From: Beaufortia kweichowensis
Lineage: Eukaryota > Chordata > Actinopteri > Cypriniformes > Gastromyzontidae
Length of the DNA: 64,000 bases
Assembly (NCBI GenBank): GCA_019155185.1
Contig: CM032808.1
Span: 16,619,879 to 16,683,878, forward strand
Direction of reading: 5' to 3'
Shown here piece after piece: positions 12,601-25,600 of this stretch (position 1 is the stretch's first letter; the number at the start of each line of letters is the position of its first letter). Below the pieces are notes generated by a model that saw nothing but the letters and a program-made list of their open reading frames with translations, did not search any database and had not been told where the DNA came from. The translations under genes were made by a program, and so were the position numbers.

Positions 12601-15600
12601 GAGGAACCAACATTGAAAAATGAATCTTATCATTCACTTTAAAGCGTTTTGTGTGGTTTTTCCTGAAAGGCATGAGGACGGAACAGTGCGCTTCTGGGAC
12701 GCCTCAGGCGTCTGTCTTTTCCCCATGTATAAGCTCAGCACAGCTGGTGTTTTCCACACGGACGCCGACCCAAACGATAACATGAATCAGGGCAGCGAGG
12801 GAGAATGGCCTCCATTCCGCAAGGTAGTTTTCCAGTGATTTCTTAAAGAAGCTTTTCATTTGTTACAATGGTCACATGGTCATTTGTTTTTATCATTTAT
12901 CAGGTGGGCTGCTTTGACCCGTATAGCGACGATCCTCGGCTTGGCATTCAGAAGATCCACCTGTGTAAATACAGTGGATACCTCACAGTTGCTGGAACCG
13001 CAGGACAAGTACGGGGTTTTTCACACACACTGCTCTCACGCTTCATTCAGATGTTTTCTGGACCATTTACAACACGTTTCAAGAACAAACGATGAATGAA
13101 ACGATGGAGCTCTATGGCCATTAACTTGCTATTTGCTCATTCTGGCCTGTAAATGTAATCTTTTGCACCCAGTTGTCATGGCAACTATCTGATGTGAGAG
13201 TTTGTTCATAGTTTATCTGCTTATTAACAGTCCACTACACACCATGTCCTCATCAGCCGTTAGGAAATTGATTGTGCGTTTCATGGTCAGTAACTCTCTT
13301 TGTCCTTTCATTGACCTAAAGCGATTCACATGGAGGTCTTGAGCTGGGTGCACTTAGTTTATTTAGTGTGACTTGTTTACCAGCGTAAGCGTCACTAAAT
13401 CAGTGTGACTCCTCCCACACGTCTAATCAATAACCAATAAGAGCACAGACAAAAACTGTTGATCTGTTACTCAAGATCTCTTCAGGATCTCTTCACATCA
13501 CACAATCGGACAAGCAACAACAATTGAAAAGAAACAAATCTGCACAATGCACACCTGACTTTACAGGTTCAGTGAAAGGAAATGGATTTGCACAACTAAA
13601 ACATTGACTTTGACATGACAGTGAACACAGCTTTCTTACAGTCATGGAAATTTATTCATGAAGATATTCAGACCTGGCAAAGTAATGTACACAGTTAAGA
13701 CGTGTACATGCATGTTTTTATTTTAACATTCTCAGTAAAATGGTGACTGTTCAGTTGATTGCTCTTCTTTAGTAAGATGTTATGTACTTCTCACAATCTG
13801 GGAATGACTGAAGAGTAGTTCATGTAATTTTTGTCTTTTCCCTCTCAGATTTTGGTCCTGGAGCTGAACGACGAGGCCGCTGAGCAGACGGTTGAGGCAA
13901 CAGCGGTGGACCTGCTACAGGGCCAGGAGGGTTTCCGGTGGAAGGGTCAGGCGCATCTAGACGTGCGGGAGGAGCCGGTGTTGTTTCCTCCGGGTTTCCA
14001 GCCCTTCGCCCTGGTACAGTGTCAGCCGCCCGCTGTGGTCACAGCCATCGCTCTGCACTCTGAATGGAAGCTGATAGCGTTCGGTACCAGCCATGGCTTT
14101 GGTCTCTATGACTACCAACAGAGGAAAAACATTTTGGTCAAGTGAGAGAAAAACATTTTACGCAACATATGAGGGTTCAAAAATGTATCTGTAAATTTCT
14201 GCTGGTTTATAGTTTCACTGATTTTATAGCACATAGTGAATGCTTTTATAAAGCAGGCTAACAGTTGTCTGGTGTCTGTTTCCAGGTGCACCCTAAACCC
14301 CAGCGACCAGATGGCCTTGGAAGGGCCGCTGTCCCGGGTCAAATCCATCAAAAAATCTTTGCGGCAGTCCTTCCGCAGAATCCGACGCAGTCGGGTCTCC
14401 ATGCGCAAACACCACACCAACAACGCGGCCAAGGTATTCATCCTCTCGGTTTATCGAACCAAATTTCGGATACGTTTAGCATTGCTTGCTTCAGTTTTGA
14501 GCTGCAATGGTTTGATGATGAATGTTGTGAATGTTTCTGTAGCTTCAGGAGATCAATGCCCGATTGGAGGCCGAGGCTCTGCAGGAGATGGAGCTGGCCC
14601 CCGTACAGAGAAAGATCGAAGCCCGTTCCTCTGACGACTCCTTCACCGGCCTTGTCAGAACGCTTTACTTCGCCGACACGTTCGTCAGTGATAGTGAGTG
14701 TTTGTAACCTTAACTTTTTCAAGAATATCAATTTGTAGCTAGAAGATCTCATGGTCTTCTCTTACGCAGGTTCTCACAGTACGCCCTCATTGTGGGCAGG
14801 GACCAATGGAGGAGCCGTCTTCGCGTACGTTCTCCGCATCCCTTCGGTGGAACGGAGGATGGAGGATCATGTGATGGCTCATGCAGGTAAAAAGAAACTT
14901 TCATTCAAAAGTTGCATTACTAATGAAGAATCAACAGGGACCTGGAAGTGAAATGCTGCTTCTTCATCACCAGCTAAAGAGATTCAGCTGATGCATCGGG
15001 CTCCGGTCGTCGGTCTGGTGGTCTTGGATGGAAAGGGGGTTCCTCTGCCTGAACCTCTGGAGGTGGCCCACGACCTGGCACGCAGTCCTGAAATGCACGG
15101 CTCCCACCATCTGTTAGTCATCTCAGAGGAGCAGTTTAAGGTGAAGATTGACATAATTACTTTTTCCTGTTTCCCATCAGAGATGTTGTGTCTTACTGTG
15201 TGTGTGTGTGCGCACGCAGTTGTTTACTCTGCCCAAAGTGAGCAGTAAGTCAAAGCTGAAGCTCACAGCGGTCGACGGTTCTCGTGTGCGGCGTGTAGGC
15301 GTGGCTTGGTTCGGAAGTCGAACCGACGAGCAGTTGGAGAGCAGCCTGGTGGTTCTGACCAATCAGGGCGAGCTACACGTTATCTCTCTGCCCTCCATCA
15401 AAATGCTGGTGCACTATCCCTGCATACGGAGGGAGGACGTCAGTGGAATCGCTTCCTGTGTGTTCACCAAATATGGCCAAGGTAATAGATCCACGTGCAC
15501 ATGCAATCTTTCACCTTGCTGTTGAAGGTAATTACTTTTTCTTGCAAAGATAAATGTTTGTTGTATTTTCTTCAGGTTTCTACCTGATCTCTCCATCTGA

Positions 15601-17458
15601 ATTCGAAAGGTTCTCTCTCTCCACCCGCTGGGTGGTGGAACCGCGCTGTTTGGTTGAGGCTTTAATTCAGAAGAGGTCCAAAAACCCATCGAGTCCCGTT
15701 CGCAGGGACCAACCGGATAGAGCCAGAGAACACAGGTTTGTGTCGCTGTATATCGATTTTTCTTAATTACTCGTTGAATTGATAAGCGTTTCATTCACGC
15801 GTGTGTGTGTGTTTGTGTTTGTCTTTGCAGGAATTTCAAAACAGACAGTGAAGGATATGGTGAGACTCAATGTGCTTTTTTCTGCCTGTGTGACACGTGC
15901 AAGCTAAACATCACATACTAAAACACGCATGTTCTCAGTGTTTCTTTAAATGCTTCACCAGTGGAATCACTCTTGCATCAGTCCGCACGTAAGAACACAG
16001 TCTGTAATTGATGTAACAGTGAATTAGAATTGACATTTGACCAGTTGAGATGTAGTTGTCATGTTTTGAGATGTTACAACTGACTTTCATTGTATCTTGT
16101 GTGGTTGACACCGTGATACACTATATGAAATAAAACCACCATTTTTTGCATCATTATCATTTACAAATCACCACAAAATCGGGTTGATGTCATGCTTCTC
16201 CGCTGATCAAAGAACATTACGTGTTACTGTAAGGTTTTTTTGTGTTTGTGGTTTCAGTGGATGACATGCATATCATTAATGTCATCAAGCCTATAGTGGT
16301 TTTTTAAAAGAGAAAAAGCTACGCGTTTATTTGGAGATCGATATGTCCCGTTACATCAATTGCGGATTGTGTCTTCAAGGTGTCTATAAAGCATTTGCAT
16401 GCTTTCACTAGACTGATGAATGTGCTTGTGTGTTCCAGAAATCTCTGCTAGACAAGTAATGGAGCATGCTTTGCTCAACGATGAGAGTGAGTACATGAGG
16501 AATTAGCAGTTAGTCAAACAAAAGCGTATATTGTCAAACTATTCAGAAGATTAGGAGAGTTATGGACAAAGCAGCTCAGAGAAGATGATATGAATATTCA
16601 GTGTGTATGTGTCTTAATGGCTTAATGTAACTAAATCTAAATGTGCTGTTTGTATTTTCAAAAACAATGGCCTGTGCAGTCGTGTGTGCATGATCCGTGA
16701 CTCATCTGCCTGCACAATAATAGTTTCACATGTTTTGCAATGAATTTTTACTAAAAGTTGAAGAATAGTATTGGAGTACATCAGGTTATGGATTTCTAGT
16801 AAGGGCAGTTGTTTCTGGACTGCATTTGACTTCCTTATTAGTATTATAAAGCTTTGAGGTGTTTGAATAATGTCTTGCTTTAACACAGGAGTGCTTCAGG
16901 AGATCCAGAAGTCTCTAGAAGGAGATCAGACGTAAGGGATTTCATTTCACTTTGGATCATATGCTTTAATATTTTTCACAAACGCTGGTACAGTTTGATT
17001 AATCTGCCGATTGTTTGATTTAAAGGACTTTCCTAGAGAACAATCTGAAGCCAAAATCAGGCAATACACTGAGCAATGGAGGCAAGTCTTTTTTATATCC
17101 ATATACTTTATAGAAACTGCAATAATAAAAATTAGCATTTATTGTGAAGATGTAATCTGGACGTTTTTGGTTTAAGATTACAAGCAAGTAGATAAAGAAT
17201 AAGTGTTACAAACTGTCCTCTTAGTTTTCACAACAGAAAGTTTATAATAATCATTTATATTTTGTGTTGTCAGGAAGTTTGTTTTAAACAGAGATGGTAA
17301 TAGGGTAATAGTTACAGATTGTATTTTTATCATTATTATGCTTTTATCTTATGCCTGTCTGCATCGTTACAGACACATTAATACATTATTATTTCTGTAA
17401 CAGTAATTTATAAATTGTTAACGTCTCTTTTTGTCTGTTTACAGACGGAGCCTTTTAA
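6674..17458 (+). CDS. llgl2: LLGL scribble cell polarity complex component 2 (lethal giant larvae homologue 2)
   Basis: Cortical WD40/beta-propeller scaffold that opposes the aPKC-Par6 complex and supports basolateral identity in epithelia. The zebrafish orthologue is known as penner. Twenty-five coding exons: 6674-6748, 7600-7697, 8123-8204, 8667-8782, 9223-9381, 9566-9728, 9916-10048, 10143-10197, 10721-10875, 11097-11308, 11479-11546, 12670-12823, 12904-13008, 13849-14141, 14286-14433, 14543-14693, 14770-14886, 14974-15140, 15220-15481, 15576-15735, 15831-15859, 16439-16486, 16889-16931, 17026-17081, 17445-17458. They sum to 3063 nt (1020 aa) with no break. The start is the first ATG of the exon beginning at 6643, giving MKRFRRHG as in the family. 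Landmarks include FNKTVEHGFPHQP, GYSRGLMVLWDL, GGMPRASYGDRHCIS (LLGL domain), LLLTGHEDGTVRFWDASG, and FYLISPSEFERFSLS near the C-terminus. The last intron has a GC donor. Identity very secure; individual borders good. Confidence 0.96.
14286..14433 (+). other. llgl2: llgl2 exon encoding the basic aPKC-target hinge
   Basis: Residues about 623-672 contain the conserved Ser/Arg-rich segment between the two propellers: SRVKSIKKSLRQSFRRIRRS, with a further RVS site. By my count the candidate phosphoserines are about 643, 647, 651 and 658. In Lgl proteins aPKC phosphorylates this stretch, which neutralises its positive charge and releases the protein from the membrane. All the key serines are present, so the aPKC switch should be functional in this fish protein. 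Confidence 0.88.
17082..17444 (+). other. llgl2: GC-AG intron before the last llgl2 coding exon
   Basis: The exon ends ...AGCAATGGAG and the intron starts GCAAGT, the usual form of a GC donor. The acceptor is TTACAG at 17439-17444. Joining them gives a short C-terminus, ...LSNGDGAF, then TAA at 17456-17458. That resembles the human LLGL2 ending (...LSNGGAE) and makes the total exactly 1020 aa. Without splicing the frame would read about 11 further residues and stop at a TAG near 17112. Confidence 0.75.
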
Positions 17459-18395
17459 TCCCAGTGCCTGATCCGTTCTGCATTCCAAATTTGCTTACGA
17501 TCTGAACACTACTGCTAATATCACTACTGAACCATGAGAAAGCCTTGCCCTGGAGAGAGAGAGAGAGAGAGAGAGACCTTCCACTTACCCAGGGGGACGA
17601 AATAGAGCGAGGGACCACCACCAGTGCCTGCTAAGACCGATCACTGTATCTCCATTAAAACCATTACATGCTGACCGGCCACCAGCATCCACCTCGCACG
17701 CTTTAGCACGTCAAGCTGCACATTTAAAAGACTGCCAATTTAGGAACTTTTTTGTTTGAACTTTTAACTTAATTTTAAATGCATGATTTTTCTTTTTTTA
17801 TCCGATCACGGACCGCAGAGTCCACAGATGCCAGTGGATATTGCTTATGATTTAGTGTAGGACGACAAGGCAAACTAGATCTAAGGACAAAGTTGCTATA
17901 AAACCGCTTGTATGAATCCGAGTAGCGTTGCCTTTCACCCGTCCACGTCAGTGAGAACAGCGGTTAGCTAAAAGTTGATATAGGTACTTGTTTTTTACAC
18001 TACTGTGTAGTACACATGCTGTAGTTTCTGGGCTGTACAGTTTCCTGAGGGGCTAGAATTTGAATTTCCTTTTTTAATTGTAAAACATTTTGTTATGCCA
18101 ATTTTGAATGATGTAATTTAGGAATGTAATTTTAAGATATTGTAGTCAAATGTTTTAATATATGTGTATATGAATATCTGTACCTGTTTTAACAGTGGGT
18201 TCATTTTTGGAGGGCTGTATTTTTTGATCCGAGGAAATATTTTGGTACTGTCTCCTGAAATGCTTTTTAGCGTTTTCTTTGAGGGGGTTCTAGAATATAT
18301 TTTTGTAGAGACATGATTATGTATGAGAACACTAATTATTATTCTTTGTAACTTCACACTACAGTCTTCTTAGTAAATTTTTCACACGAATGGTC
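17459..18395 (+). other. llgl2: llgl2 3' UTR
   Basis: AT-rich sequence without coding signal after the llgl2 stop, including a (GA)n run at about 17552-17574. A variant poly(A) signal AGTAAA lies at 18372-18377 and is followed by a GT-rich stretch (TGGTCTGTCTGT). Cleavage near 18395 is the likely end, though no canonical AATAAA is near. Confidence 0.5.
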
Positions 18396-19559
18396 TGTCT
18401 GTATTGATTTCTTTCATTTCTTTTTGTTTATTTGTTTGAAGAATATTTAACTCTTGTTTGGGGTTTTTTGAGCTTCAGCTCTGGAAACTTCATTATTGGG
18501 TGATGGTGCACATAGAACAATGACTATGATCAAAACTTCAAAATGTTTAAAAAGGTTTAAAATTGCCTTTTTAAAAAGACTATTTTTTAAAATCAGATCA
18601 ATCTTAGTGAGCTTTAATTTAAATAAATGATTTTGATTGAATTAGTCTAATGTAGTTATACTATTTTGGTTGAATCTTCTTCTAAAGATATTGGTAATTT
18701 AACAGTGTATCTAATTGTTTTATGGCCCCTTGCAGAAGACTTGAAGAAAATGTCCTCTTGGTCAGATCAGTTGTCATACATGTTTAGCCGGGAGTTTTAA
18801 TCATCTATTATTGAGAGACGCTTTGTTCCCTAATCGCAGTAGCTCACGTGTTTGCCTGATATTTGACACCAAGCTCTTAAAGAATGTTCAAAAATAGCTG
18901 TTCCCGTCACGATCATGAGAAAACCGAGTTTGTCATATTTTGTTGACTACAGCTTTTAGATACATTTGAGATTTAAAGGATGAAAGAAACTTATTTCTAT
19001 CCAAAAACAGATTAAAACTTAATTGCAATTGATAATACACATTGCAATGTATTGTCAGACTTTTATAGACCTTTTAGACCGTTACCAAAAAGTTTTTTTG
19101 CTGAAACATCTTTTAATTACTATAGCAACATGATTTATCCTTTAAAATCACTTCACCCATTTTGCAGCATGTGAATACATGTTATGAGCCAATTTCTTGG
19201 TTGTCTAGGTTGTTCAAATCAACTTTTTGGTAAAATCATTTTTTATTGTACATTTTAACAAAGATCGTCCTTTATAATTAAAAACATTGTGAGATGACTG
19301 TGTGTTAGCACCTGTCACTGTCTTCTCTCTCATGTATCAACACCTTTTGTCACCCTCCAGTAAAGCCTCTCACCTTTCCACGCTCTGTTCAGCAGCTGCT
19401 GATATCAATGGGTGCATAACTATATGGCGTGCCGTCAAATCTAAATTATTCACTGCAGCCCTGAATGTTTGGGCATGCTTGTCTGTGTGTGTGTTGGTGT
19501 TAAAGAGTCTCTGTAGGCATTTGGATCCACATGTAGCTTCAATCCGTGGAGTGTGTCAA
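18396..19559. other. llgl2-myo15b spacer
   Basis: AT-rich DNA between the probable llgl2 poly(A) site and the probable first myo15b exon. I see no gene, clear repeat family or strong promoter motif in it. Confidence 0.5.
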
Positions 19560-20237
19560 TGATACCAACAATTCAGGACTAGAAGAAATACTCACCAGAC
19601 CCCTATAATTTCTCCTGTGTACTTGAGAAGACGGGTGAGTCATTCATTATTACATTCAAGTGCTTTGTTTGCATTAGTTGTAACATTTCTAACATTAAAG
19701 AACAAATCCCCTCCTCTGATTTAATGGAATGACTTAGAATCTGATAAGATTAAGGACATGATTGTTTATTTTAAAGCTTTGGATAAACTACAGACTCAAT
19801 TGCAAAGTGATTCTTTTACAAGTTTAATGAAGCTTAATCTTAGTCTTGATCTAATCAGCAAAAACCTGAAACTTGGTCCTAATGATGACTATTAGGTCAG
19901 GTACACCTTGCACTTTAGTTGAAAGATGTGATATGTGATCGTATACCCCTAGTAGTTTAGGTCACTGGTCTGCATCAATTTCACTAGACAAGCACAAGAT
20001 TAAGAACATTTATGGAAGTTTTGAAAATAAATGGTCAGAGGGAAGGAACTAAGCAGTTTGGCAATGTTTGTGAATCTACTTGCCATTTACTAATGATGTT
20101 ATGATTGCAACATCTCTCTAATACGTATTTCTTTCTAATGTTTTAAAATGATTTGGCCTTCAGAGAAATGTCTTGACATTTGGAAAACAAAGTAAGCAAG
20201 AGGACCTATGAGGAAGAGAACCTGGTGAACCAAAATC
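19560..20237 (+). promoter_or_regulatory. myo15b: myo15b 5' UTR exons and leader intron
   Basis: A plausible noncoding first exon ends AGACGG|GTGAGT at 19634/19635. The next acceptor, GGCCTTCAG, ends at 20163, so the second exon would begin at 20164 and reach the ATG at 20238 after 74 nt of leader. The first exon start is not defined and no TATA box is evident. This is an inference from splice signals only. Confidence 0.45.
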
Positions 20238-22642
20238 ATGCCACCTGCCAAACCACCCAGCAGAGTGAGAGGAGGGAAGAAAAAAGCAGTGACAGGAAAG
20301 ACAGACAAACAAGAACAAGTCCCCCTCCCAAAAGGAGGCAAGAAGACAGCATCCCAAAGCCTCTCAAAAACTGAGAGTGACAAAGGAAAAGGTAAAAAGC
20401 AGGAGACAGCTGTTAAAGAAAAAAACAAAAAAGATGAGGGGAAGGAGGACGAAGCCGAGGCATCGGAAAGTGAAGAGATCCTCGAGTCCTCCAGGCAAAT
20501 CGCCAAAAGGCGAAACGGTAAAGTTGCACTTGCTAAAGCGACAACCAATAGCGTTACAGCTAGAGGGAGGGGGGGTAAGTCTGTAAAGCCTGACCAGAAA
20601 ACAACATTAGCCAAACCTACAAACAAAACTCCTGCTAAAGGTGCGAGAAGAAGAAGTGGTAAAGTAGTAGATACTGAAGAAGACGATTCAGAGAGTGAAA
20701 AGCAGAAAGCTCAGAACGAGAGAATGAAGAAGATGCTACAGATGATAAGAAGAAGGAGTCAGAATGTGTTGAAGAGACCGAAGCAGGTGTAGTGAGCAGT
20801 GTGGAAGAGCTGTCAGACACAGACAAAAAAACAGAAGGAGAGGAAGAAAAAGAAAGTGAGAACAATAATGAACCTGAAGTTGAAGAAGAACTGGAGGAGG
20901 AGGTTGTAAGTAGTGTGGAAGAGGTAGACTCTGAGGAGGTGCTGAGCGATACAGGACAAGACAGTGCAAAGGACGTACCAGCTAGTTCGCTGATGAAACC
21001 AGGAACGTTAAACCTGACTGCGCACTTACAAGGTCAGAAAAAGATGTTGAAATCCAAGATACTCCGAAAGAAGATACCTTCTAAAACAGAGGAACCTAAA
21101 GCAGGTCCTGCGCCTTCAGAAGGGGTGCAGATTAAAAAAATGTCTTTCTCCAAAAGTGGCGCCGCTAAAGGTAAGTCTCAAATTCTACAGTTGGCGAGTA
21201 AAACAAAGACTATGAAAAAGACAGAAAAGGTAGATCAGCTGGAAGATCAAGCAACGGTCCCAACAAAAGGCCCCAAAGGACTCTTGAACAGACAGTCTCG
21301 TATGCTGTTTACAATGAAAAGTAAAGCAAAAGATGATAAAAACAAGAACGCTAAAGAGGAGCCACCAAAAGACACCGTTAAGGAAACTATTGAAGAGCAA
21401 AAACAAGATGCATGTGAGAAAGCAGTAGAAGACACTACTGAACTTGAAAAACAGATGCCCTCAAAGTCAACAGAGCATTTAATAGCCCGAAAAAGAGGCA
21501 TGGCGACATTAAGGCGTGTATCGGGATGGATACAAAAGAAGATGCCCAAGAGTGTCCATGTTCGAAGAAAGTTATCTGCAGTCACCCAAGCAATTGGGAT
21601 TTCTAAATGGCTTCCTGCTTTGGTTTCAAAGAAGAAGAGTAGTGGCACAAAGTCAAGAAAAAACCTTATCCGACACAAGATGGTCATGAAAATGGCAAGT
21701 AGTGGAAAATCAAAGAAAAAAGTATCATCCACAGATGATTCCAAGATGGGCGAGACGTCAAAACTTCAGGATACCACTGCTGATCACCAGAGTGATTTAT
21801 CTGATGACTCTTGCTTGTCCCCACAAGATGAACAAGAAGAAAAGGCCAACTCAGGAGATGCCAAATACGCAATTGTGTTCCCCCGAATGAACAAAATTGG
21901 CAAGACAAAAGAAGCCGCTGTTACATCGACTAGCACCAGCACAGAAAATGATACCTCTTCCGAACATAAACCACCAAAACCTGGAGCACGTCTGGTTCTT
22001 CCAGTAAAGCCAGACCTTAGCCTTCTAAGGTCCATCAAGAAAAACACACAAGCTGGTGAACAAGATCAAATCGGTACCCTGAAGACTCAAGTGACTGAAA
22101 GGGAGTCTGAAATCAAGACAGACAACAAAAAGCCAATATTAGGCATTAAAGATGGTATAAGTGTACTGCAAGCAGCCAAGGGACAACTTGGAGAATCTCA
22201 GATAAATTTGACCAAGCTGTCTACATCTAAGGGTTTGCGTAAAGGTGGGGGTGGAAGCATCGAACAGAAAAGTAGAGAAGTGGAGATGAATCGGAGGAAC
22301 GCAGAACCATCAATCGAAGTGGAGTCTTGGAGAAATGGAGTGACCCAACCTTCTTTTGAGGAGGATGCTGATCGAGAGGTGGCTGAATTGATGGGTGATG
22401 GTCTCTTGCCCTCTACTATGGAGCTACACTGGGCCCAAAATCACCAGATGTATGGGGATCCTCAAGACTGGATGCGCCCGGAGAACCTCCTGCCCCACCA
22501 AACAGTGGAAAAGCTCACCAAATGGACGGTGTATCAAGATGATGAACATGCCCATACCATTCCAGTCCATAATGGAAGAGGGCCATGGGAATCAGAAGAT
22601 CCAACTCAGAACATGCTTGAAGGGAGACTTAACAGCACTCAG
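20238..22642 (+). other. myo15b: myo15b N-terminal extension exon (about 800 aa, Lys/Glu-rich), with frame break
   Basis: One 2.4 kb exon upstream of the motor, analogous in position to the giant N-terminal exon of MYO15A. ATG at 20238 (MPPAKPPSRVRGG) opens a frame that stops at 20790-20792. The second frame is open from 20699 to the donor at 22643. Both are highly charged: many KKK, EEE and SES runs, no predicted fold, no membrane segment. The 3' end (about 22390-22642) is better ordered, with Trp, Pro and His residues such as ELHWAQNHQM and DPQDWMRPENLLP, and leads straight into the motor. Because the second frame has a TGA at 20696-20698, the reading must cross frames between 20699 and 20790. 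Function of the extension unknown. Confidence 0.8.
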
Positions 22643-25600
22643 GTACCTGGATTGTAATAGCAATTCTTGATTTTAAGTAACTCGTAAGCTTGTGGCTCAT
22701 TTCAAGGATACATTGCTGTTTCGTGACCCTCTTGTCTATATTTTGTAAGATGTTGTAGTTTGTAAATCCTTTATTGGGGTCTCAGTGACAGACTCTACTT
22801 TGTGTCTCAGGTAAAGATGCCAGGAAGCAGAGAAGTTGTAGAAGTGGATGAGGTGGAAGATTTGGCACAACTGGAGTGAGTCTTTCACAGCCTACACATC
22901 TACTAGAAGAACTGTTTAGCTGTGTACTGTCTATGTGATCATCAGGATTTGAACCCGCCAACCCGTCAAATCAAACGTGGCGAGTACCGCTGTCAAATGA
23001 AATCACTAGCCAGTTTGGTGGGTTGTGTTTCATAAATTATGTTCACTCACTTGAAGTTGGTAAGTGCAAACGGCCTATTTCAGACACTGGTGATCAAAAC
23101 AATATATTTTCTCCAGAATGGATATTCTTTAATTCACAAGACTCGTCTTATTCATTGTTATTATGTCGTTTCTAGTCTGAGTGAATTGAAACTGTCAAAC
23201 AATTATTTGCTCATGTTGGATATCATCTTAAGTTTTGACTCTTCTATGTAATTGTACAAATGTTCATATAAAACTTGTTGTTGTTTTTCAGAGAAGTTTG
23301 TGAGTGGTCCGTTCTGCTGAATCTGAAGAAGCGCTTTCACCGAGATGCTATTTATGTACGTGTTGCTTTTTTCTTAAAAATGAAATCAGATTTAAGGATG
23401 AGTTATGATCATGTGACTCCTTTGGACACCCTTTCTTGTTGCAATTGCCATTTAAAATGTTTAAATGCCAATACACTACATCATCATTACAAAATGAAAT
23501 TGCAGTTGTAAGGAAAAAGTTTATAGATGGCACTGTCAATTCCACATTTTTTGAGTTCATGTCATTTAGGTTGTGTTAACATCTTGCATACAGTACATCC
23601 ACTGTTTGTCTATCTATATCTACTTTTATTGTCTTATGTGTTGTTCAGCACATAATCCATCCTAGCTCAGATATATTCACTGCAAGGTTCTGCTGTCCAA
23701 CTTTTCATAGTTTTTCTTTAATGCTGTCTTTAATACTGTTAAATCAACAGACATATATTGGAAATATGCTCCTGTCCATCAACCCCTTCAAGCCTCTCAG
23801 TATTTACACTGAAGAGATGAGACAGCAGTATCAGGGTAAAGAGAAGCACCAAAATCCACCGTGAGTACTTTTATAGATTACTGTCATTTCAGCAGTGTTT
23901 TAAAAAGAACATTTCTGGTCAGCGAATTATGGTGTTTATTTAATGCCAGCCTTAAAATGTGATGGTCTGATTCACATTGTCGCTGCAGTCATATTTATGC
24001 CATGGCAGATATTGCCTTTTGCCAATCTCAGAACACAACCCAGGAGCATTGCATCATCATAAAGTGAGCAGGATTAATTACATTCATATTTGACAAATAT
24101 TTCTATTCGCATGGATATGATTATGAATAATCTATTATTTGGCGTCTGATCAGTGGTCAGAGTGGATCAGGAAAGACCGAAGCTGCCAAGCTCATCGTCC
24201 ACTACCTGAATTCTATGTATCAGGGCAGAAATGATCATTTACGTCAGGTAAAGCACGTTATCAAACCATTATGGTTTTTAACAAGATAGATGCACCTAAC
24301 CCCTGATATTTCTTCTTCTTATTAGCCAATGGATGTTTTACCCATCCTTGAGAGTTTTGGTAATGCCAAGACCATACTAAACAACAACTCCAGCCGGTTT
24401 GGAAAGTACCTTCACATCCACATACGACAGTAAGCCTGCTGCATTTAAAACTCCAGCGCCATTAAATGACCTCCCTCAATTACTTTTCTCTTCTCAGCGG
24501 TGTTGTCGTCGGAACGTCTTTATCGAAATATCTCCTTGAAAAATCACGGGTTGTCTTCCAGGTTAAGTGTTTAGGGTTTTTTTTGCTTGTACTTTAGTGT
24601 TTTTAACATGTAAATTGACGTAATAAATAATGTGTGAGTGAAAGCAGCTCTGTTCGTTTAGGCGAAGGAAGAGAGAAACTATCATGTGTTTTATGAACTC
24701 CTGTCTGGATTGAATGAATGGGACAAGCAGGATCTTTACCTGCAAGGAGCTGAGACCTACTTCTACCTTAACCAGGTTAGACAAAGCCCACGTCAAAGCT
24801 ACTGGTTTATAATGGTTCATTCCTTTTCTTATTTTTATGTGTTATGTCTTTTGTTAAGGGTAGGGCTTGTGAGCTACAAGGAAAGCATGACGCTCAAGAC
24901 TTCCAGCTCTTGGTTCACTGCTTGGAGACGATTGGTTTACATGCAGAACAGCTCTCAAACATTTGGGCCATTCTGTCATCTATACTACAGCTGGGCAACA
25001 TTTGCTTCAGCTCTTATGAGGTGCGGATGCCTTCATTAGCCTGTTTTTATCTTTAAAAACAACATGATGAACAAATGGAGACTCACAAATCTCTTAATGT
25101 TTGGGATGACCCAAAAATGCACTCAGTAGGCATATATTACTGTATAATCTCATCAATCTTTCTTGTCAATCTCAGAGAAATAAATTGTCTAAGCTGTGCT
25201 GTCCACATTCATTTTGCAGCTCTAAACATTTACTGTATGTCAAGCATTTTTTAAATCTTTGTCTATTTTTATTTCTATAAAGGATTTAAAACCCCAGAAA
25301 TGAAGTTTATTAAGTTAAACATAACTGAGCAACAGCTCTTCTTTCTAAATCAGAGCGAGTCGTTTGAGTTGGCGCGTATCTTCAGTGAAGCTGAAGCTGG
25401 AAGAGTGGGAAAGCTCTTGCAGGTGTCTGCTGAGGCCTTACAGACCGTCATCACTCACAGAGTGACTGTAAGTATCAATAAATATAACTGTGGATTTACA
25501 TCCTAAGAACCATCTCATCTGTTTCCACAGGAAACGATATATGACAGGATCTACTGCCCCCTGTCTGTGGAAAGTGCTATTGAATCCAGGTCAGACAATG

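Noticed and set aside
20695..20705. An 11 nt GT...AG stretch that would restore the myo15b frame if removed
   Set aside because: Far below any known spliceosomal intron size; the arithmetic fit is coincidental.
20135..21744. Long minus-strand frames (up to 165 aa) over the myo15b N-terminal exon
   Set aside because: Shadows of the Lys/Glu-rich coding strand, giving Phe/Leu/Ser-rich translations with no conserved features.
20792..22657. Start of a separate gene at GTG 20792
   Set aside because: A nuclear vertebrate gene would not start at GTG here; the frame is open upstream to 20699 and joins the myosin exons downstream.
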